Part shown: positions 13,848 through 15,152 of the stretch, piece by piece
How positions within the stretch are numbered: the stretch's first letter is position 1
Layout of the letters: each line of letters begins with the position of its first letter
Assembly (NCBI GenBank): GCA_035639875.1
Contig: DASQXE010000138.1
Location: 1-15,152, forward strand
DNA: 15,152 nt
Direction: 5' to 3'
Source: JAIBJP01 sp035639875
Lineage (GTDB): Bacteria > Actinomycetota > Thermoleophilia > Gaiellales > Gaiellaceae
Translations under genes and position numbers: made by a program
The notes under the pieces: model-generated
Told to the model about the DNA's origin: nothing
Databases searched by the model: none
The model's input: only the letters and a program-made list of their open reading frames with translations

Positions 13848-14204
13848 TCACGTTGCCGTCGTGTAAGCGCGCACGGAGAGCGCGGTCGCAAACAGCGTAG
13901 CTCCGACGAACCATGCCAACCGCCGGGCCGGGACCGGCGGCGCATACAACCAGGGTGACAAAGCGGCCAACAGGGCGAGGACGCCGTAGAGATAGTGCAG
14001 GCGGTCGGGGGCGCGACGGCCGTCCGAGAGCAGCAGAAGGCCGAGCGCAACCTGTGCAATTAGGAGTGCCTGCCCGGCGGCGAGAATGTGCGCGTAGATC
14101 CGTCCGGGATACCGCTTCCGTAGCAGATACGACGCTCCCCAGCCACACGCGAGCAGGTTGACGCCGATGAGGACGACGGCGTTGATCTGGTGCAGCTCCA
14201 GCAC
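13848..14204 (-). CDS. Small multipass membrane protein with in-membrane histidines
   Basis: Not recognised. The 118-residue protein has four predicted helices: about 7-27, 36-59, 70-86 and 94-113. His39 (YAHILAAGQALLIAQVALGLLLL) lies within or at the edge of helix 2 and His70 (RLHYLYGVLALLA) at the start of helix 3. The H...GQ...Q..LGL / LHYLYG spacing recalls b-heme or CtaA-like four-helix proteins, which is a suggestion only. The start is GTG with no clear ribosome site, 27 nt after the flippase-like gene's stop. It is followed with one base between by the 120-residue membrane protein. Confidence 0.78.
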   Translation of the reverse strand: MLELHQINAVVLIGVNLLACGWGASYLLRKRYPGRIYAHILAAGQALLIAQVALGLLLLSDGRRAPDRLHYLYGVLALLAALSPWLYAPPVPARRLAWFVGATLFATALSVRAYTTAT

Positions 14205-14231
14205 GGGGCCGGAGCCTAGCGCCGAGTCGCG

Positions 14232-15152
14232 CTACGAAGCCGTGCGAGCGACGCGCAGCTTCTGGCCGCCGCCCCAGAGCGCAGCGACGACGATCACCAC
14301 GGCGCCGACGAGAATCAGGACCGCCTGCGCCGCAACGGCGAATGCCACGGCCTGCGACGTCCCGACTCCACTCGCGATCAGGATGGCCGCGCCCGCCCCC
14401 GCCTGCGTGGCGGCGCCGGCCGGCGCGATGGGAAGCGCGGCCGAGGCCGCGGCAGCGACGAGGAAGGCGACCGCGAGCGGGAAGGACAGCGAGACACCGA
14501 GCGCCGCGAGGAGGAAGAACAAGCCGACCGCGCGGGCAAGCCACGAGGAGAGGACGAGCAGCCAGGACTTCCAGGCCTCGCGCGGCGAGATGACCCGCTC
14601 GCTAACCCACTTGGCGACGCGGAAGCGGATCAACCGCCCGTTCGCCGCGATACGCGGAAGCGTGACCACGAGCACCGCGGCAGCCATCCCGGCCAGCGCG
14701 ACGACACCCATGGCCGCGCGCACGCCCACGGAGCCGTCGGACGTGGCGGCGGCCGAGGAAGCCAGCGGCATCAACGCCGCCGCATCGATCAGACCGAGCA
14801 TGAAGAGGGAGAAGCAAACCGTCGGCACCCCGGACTCACAGCCGGAATAGCGCCGGACGACAGCCACCCTGAGGACGTCGTCGAAGCGGCCCGGCAGCGC
14901 GGCTCCCCCGACGGTGGCCGCCCCGCCGGCGGCGGCGAGCGCGAGGGGACGAGGGCGATTCGAAGGCGCGAAGAGCCGGTGCCAGCCGTAAGCCTTGAAC
15001 ACGTACGCGAGGAGGAAGAAGCCGGCTGCCGCGGCGAGGAGACGGAGATCGGCGTGCGCAAGCGGCCAGCCGGTCTCGGCGAAATGGCGCGCGGCCAGCA
15101 AAGCCACGCCGACGGCCAGCAGCCCGGAGACGAGGTTGACCACCAGCCGGCC
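14232..15152 (-). CDS. Lysylphosphatidylglycerol synthase TM-like / UPF0104 family protein (5' end outside window)
   Basis: Membrane protein of the LPG_synthase_TM/UPF0104 type (relatives include AglD and the flippase part of MprF). At least 303 residues are visible, with about eight hydrophobic segments. The diagnostic element is the re-entrant-like motif GGAALPGRFDDVLRVAVVRRY (around residues 80-100), matching the family's PGR.GD..R pattern, and a second one, SAALPIAPAGAATQAGAGAAIL, in the C-terminal half. Members move lipids or lipid-linked sugars across membranes; the substrate here is unknown. A GTG at 15143 could be the start, but the frame is open to the window edge and the first helix begins immediately, so the true start may be outside. 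First visible gene of the minus-strand membrane cluster. Confidence 0.78.
   Translation of the reverse strand, partial: GRLVVNLVSGLLAVGVALLAARHFAETGWPLAHADLRLLAAAAGFFLLAYVFKAYGWHRLFAPSNRPRPLALAAAGGAATVGGAALPGRFDDVLRVAVVRRYSGCESGVPTVCFSLFMLGLIDAAALMPLASSAAATSDGSVGVRAAMGVVALAGMAAAVLVVTLPRIAANGRLIRFRVAKWVSERVISPREAWKSWLLVLSSWLARAVGLFFLLAALGVSLSFPLAVAFLVAAAASAALPIAPAGAATQAGAGAAILIASGVGTSQAVAFAVAAQAVLILVGAVVIVVAALWGGGQKLRVARTAS

Overview
The window looks like chromosomal DNA of a high-GC actinobacterium. I infer a deep-branching class such as Thermoleophilia/Gaiellales. The reasons are a WhiA regulator next to a gap-pgk-tpi operon, a coproheme decarboxylase (ChdC/HemQ) typical of monoderm heme synthesis, frequent GTG/TTG starts, apparently leaderless genes and GC-rich hairpin terminators without long U-tracts. 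I see no tRNA, rRNA, CRISPR array, insertion sequence or phage gene. The taxonomic placement is inference.

Left block (1-4086, minus strand, read right to left): ogt (DNA alkyl-transfer repair), whiA overlapping it, a hairpin terminator, then the glycolytic operon gap-pgk-tpiA, with tpiA cut by the window edge. The PGK is unusually compact. Divergent from ogt is pruA (glutamate semialdehyde dehydrogenase, last step of proline catabolism), which seems to be leaderless.

Middle block (5837-7015, plus strand): two tandem paralogous genes. Each encodes a small soluble protein made of two MshEN/GspE-N-like domains, i.e. four 24-residue RLG...LxxQ motifs with 5-residue spacers, and each domain is followed by a conserved ERGFGxGLRDAI tail. 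There is no ATPase domain. This free-standing, internally and externally duplicated architecture resembles a c-di-GMP-binding module and is the most novel item here.

Convergent to it (6996-10817, minus strand) is sir2-uvrC-MFS exporter, a tight set with a sir2/uvrC overlap. The MFS gene has no ATG, GTG or TTG start upstream of its first membrane segments. In many actinobacteria uvrC is followed by rapZ, yvcK, whiA and then gap-pgk-tpi; here uvrC and whiA remain on the same strand but rapZ-yvcK are missing, and MFS, the MshEN pair, pruA and ogt lie between.

Right block: an SRPBCC protein and a diadenylate-cyclase (DisA_N) domain protein on the plus strand end at a perfect 15-bp hairpin, followed by an apparently leaderless chdC. 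Four hairpins fill the convergent spacer at 12797-12990. A minus-strand cluster follows: three small multipass membrane proteins of unknown family, two of which have histidines in or beside their predicted helices, downstream of a partial flippase-like LPG-synthase-TM protein running off the right edge.
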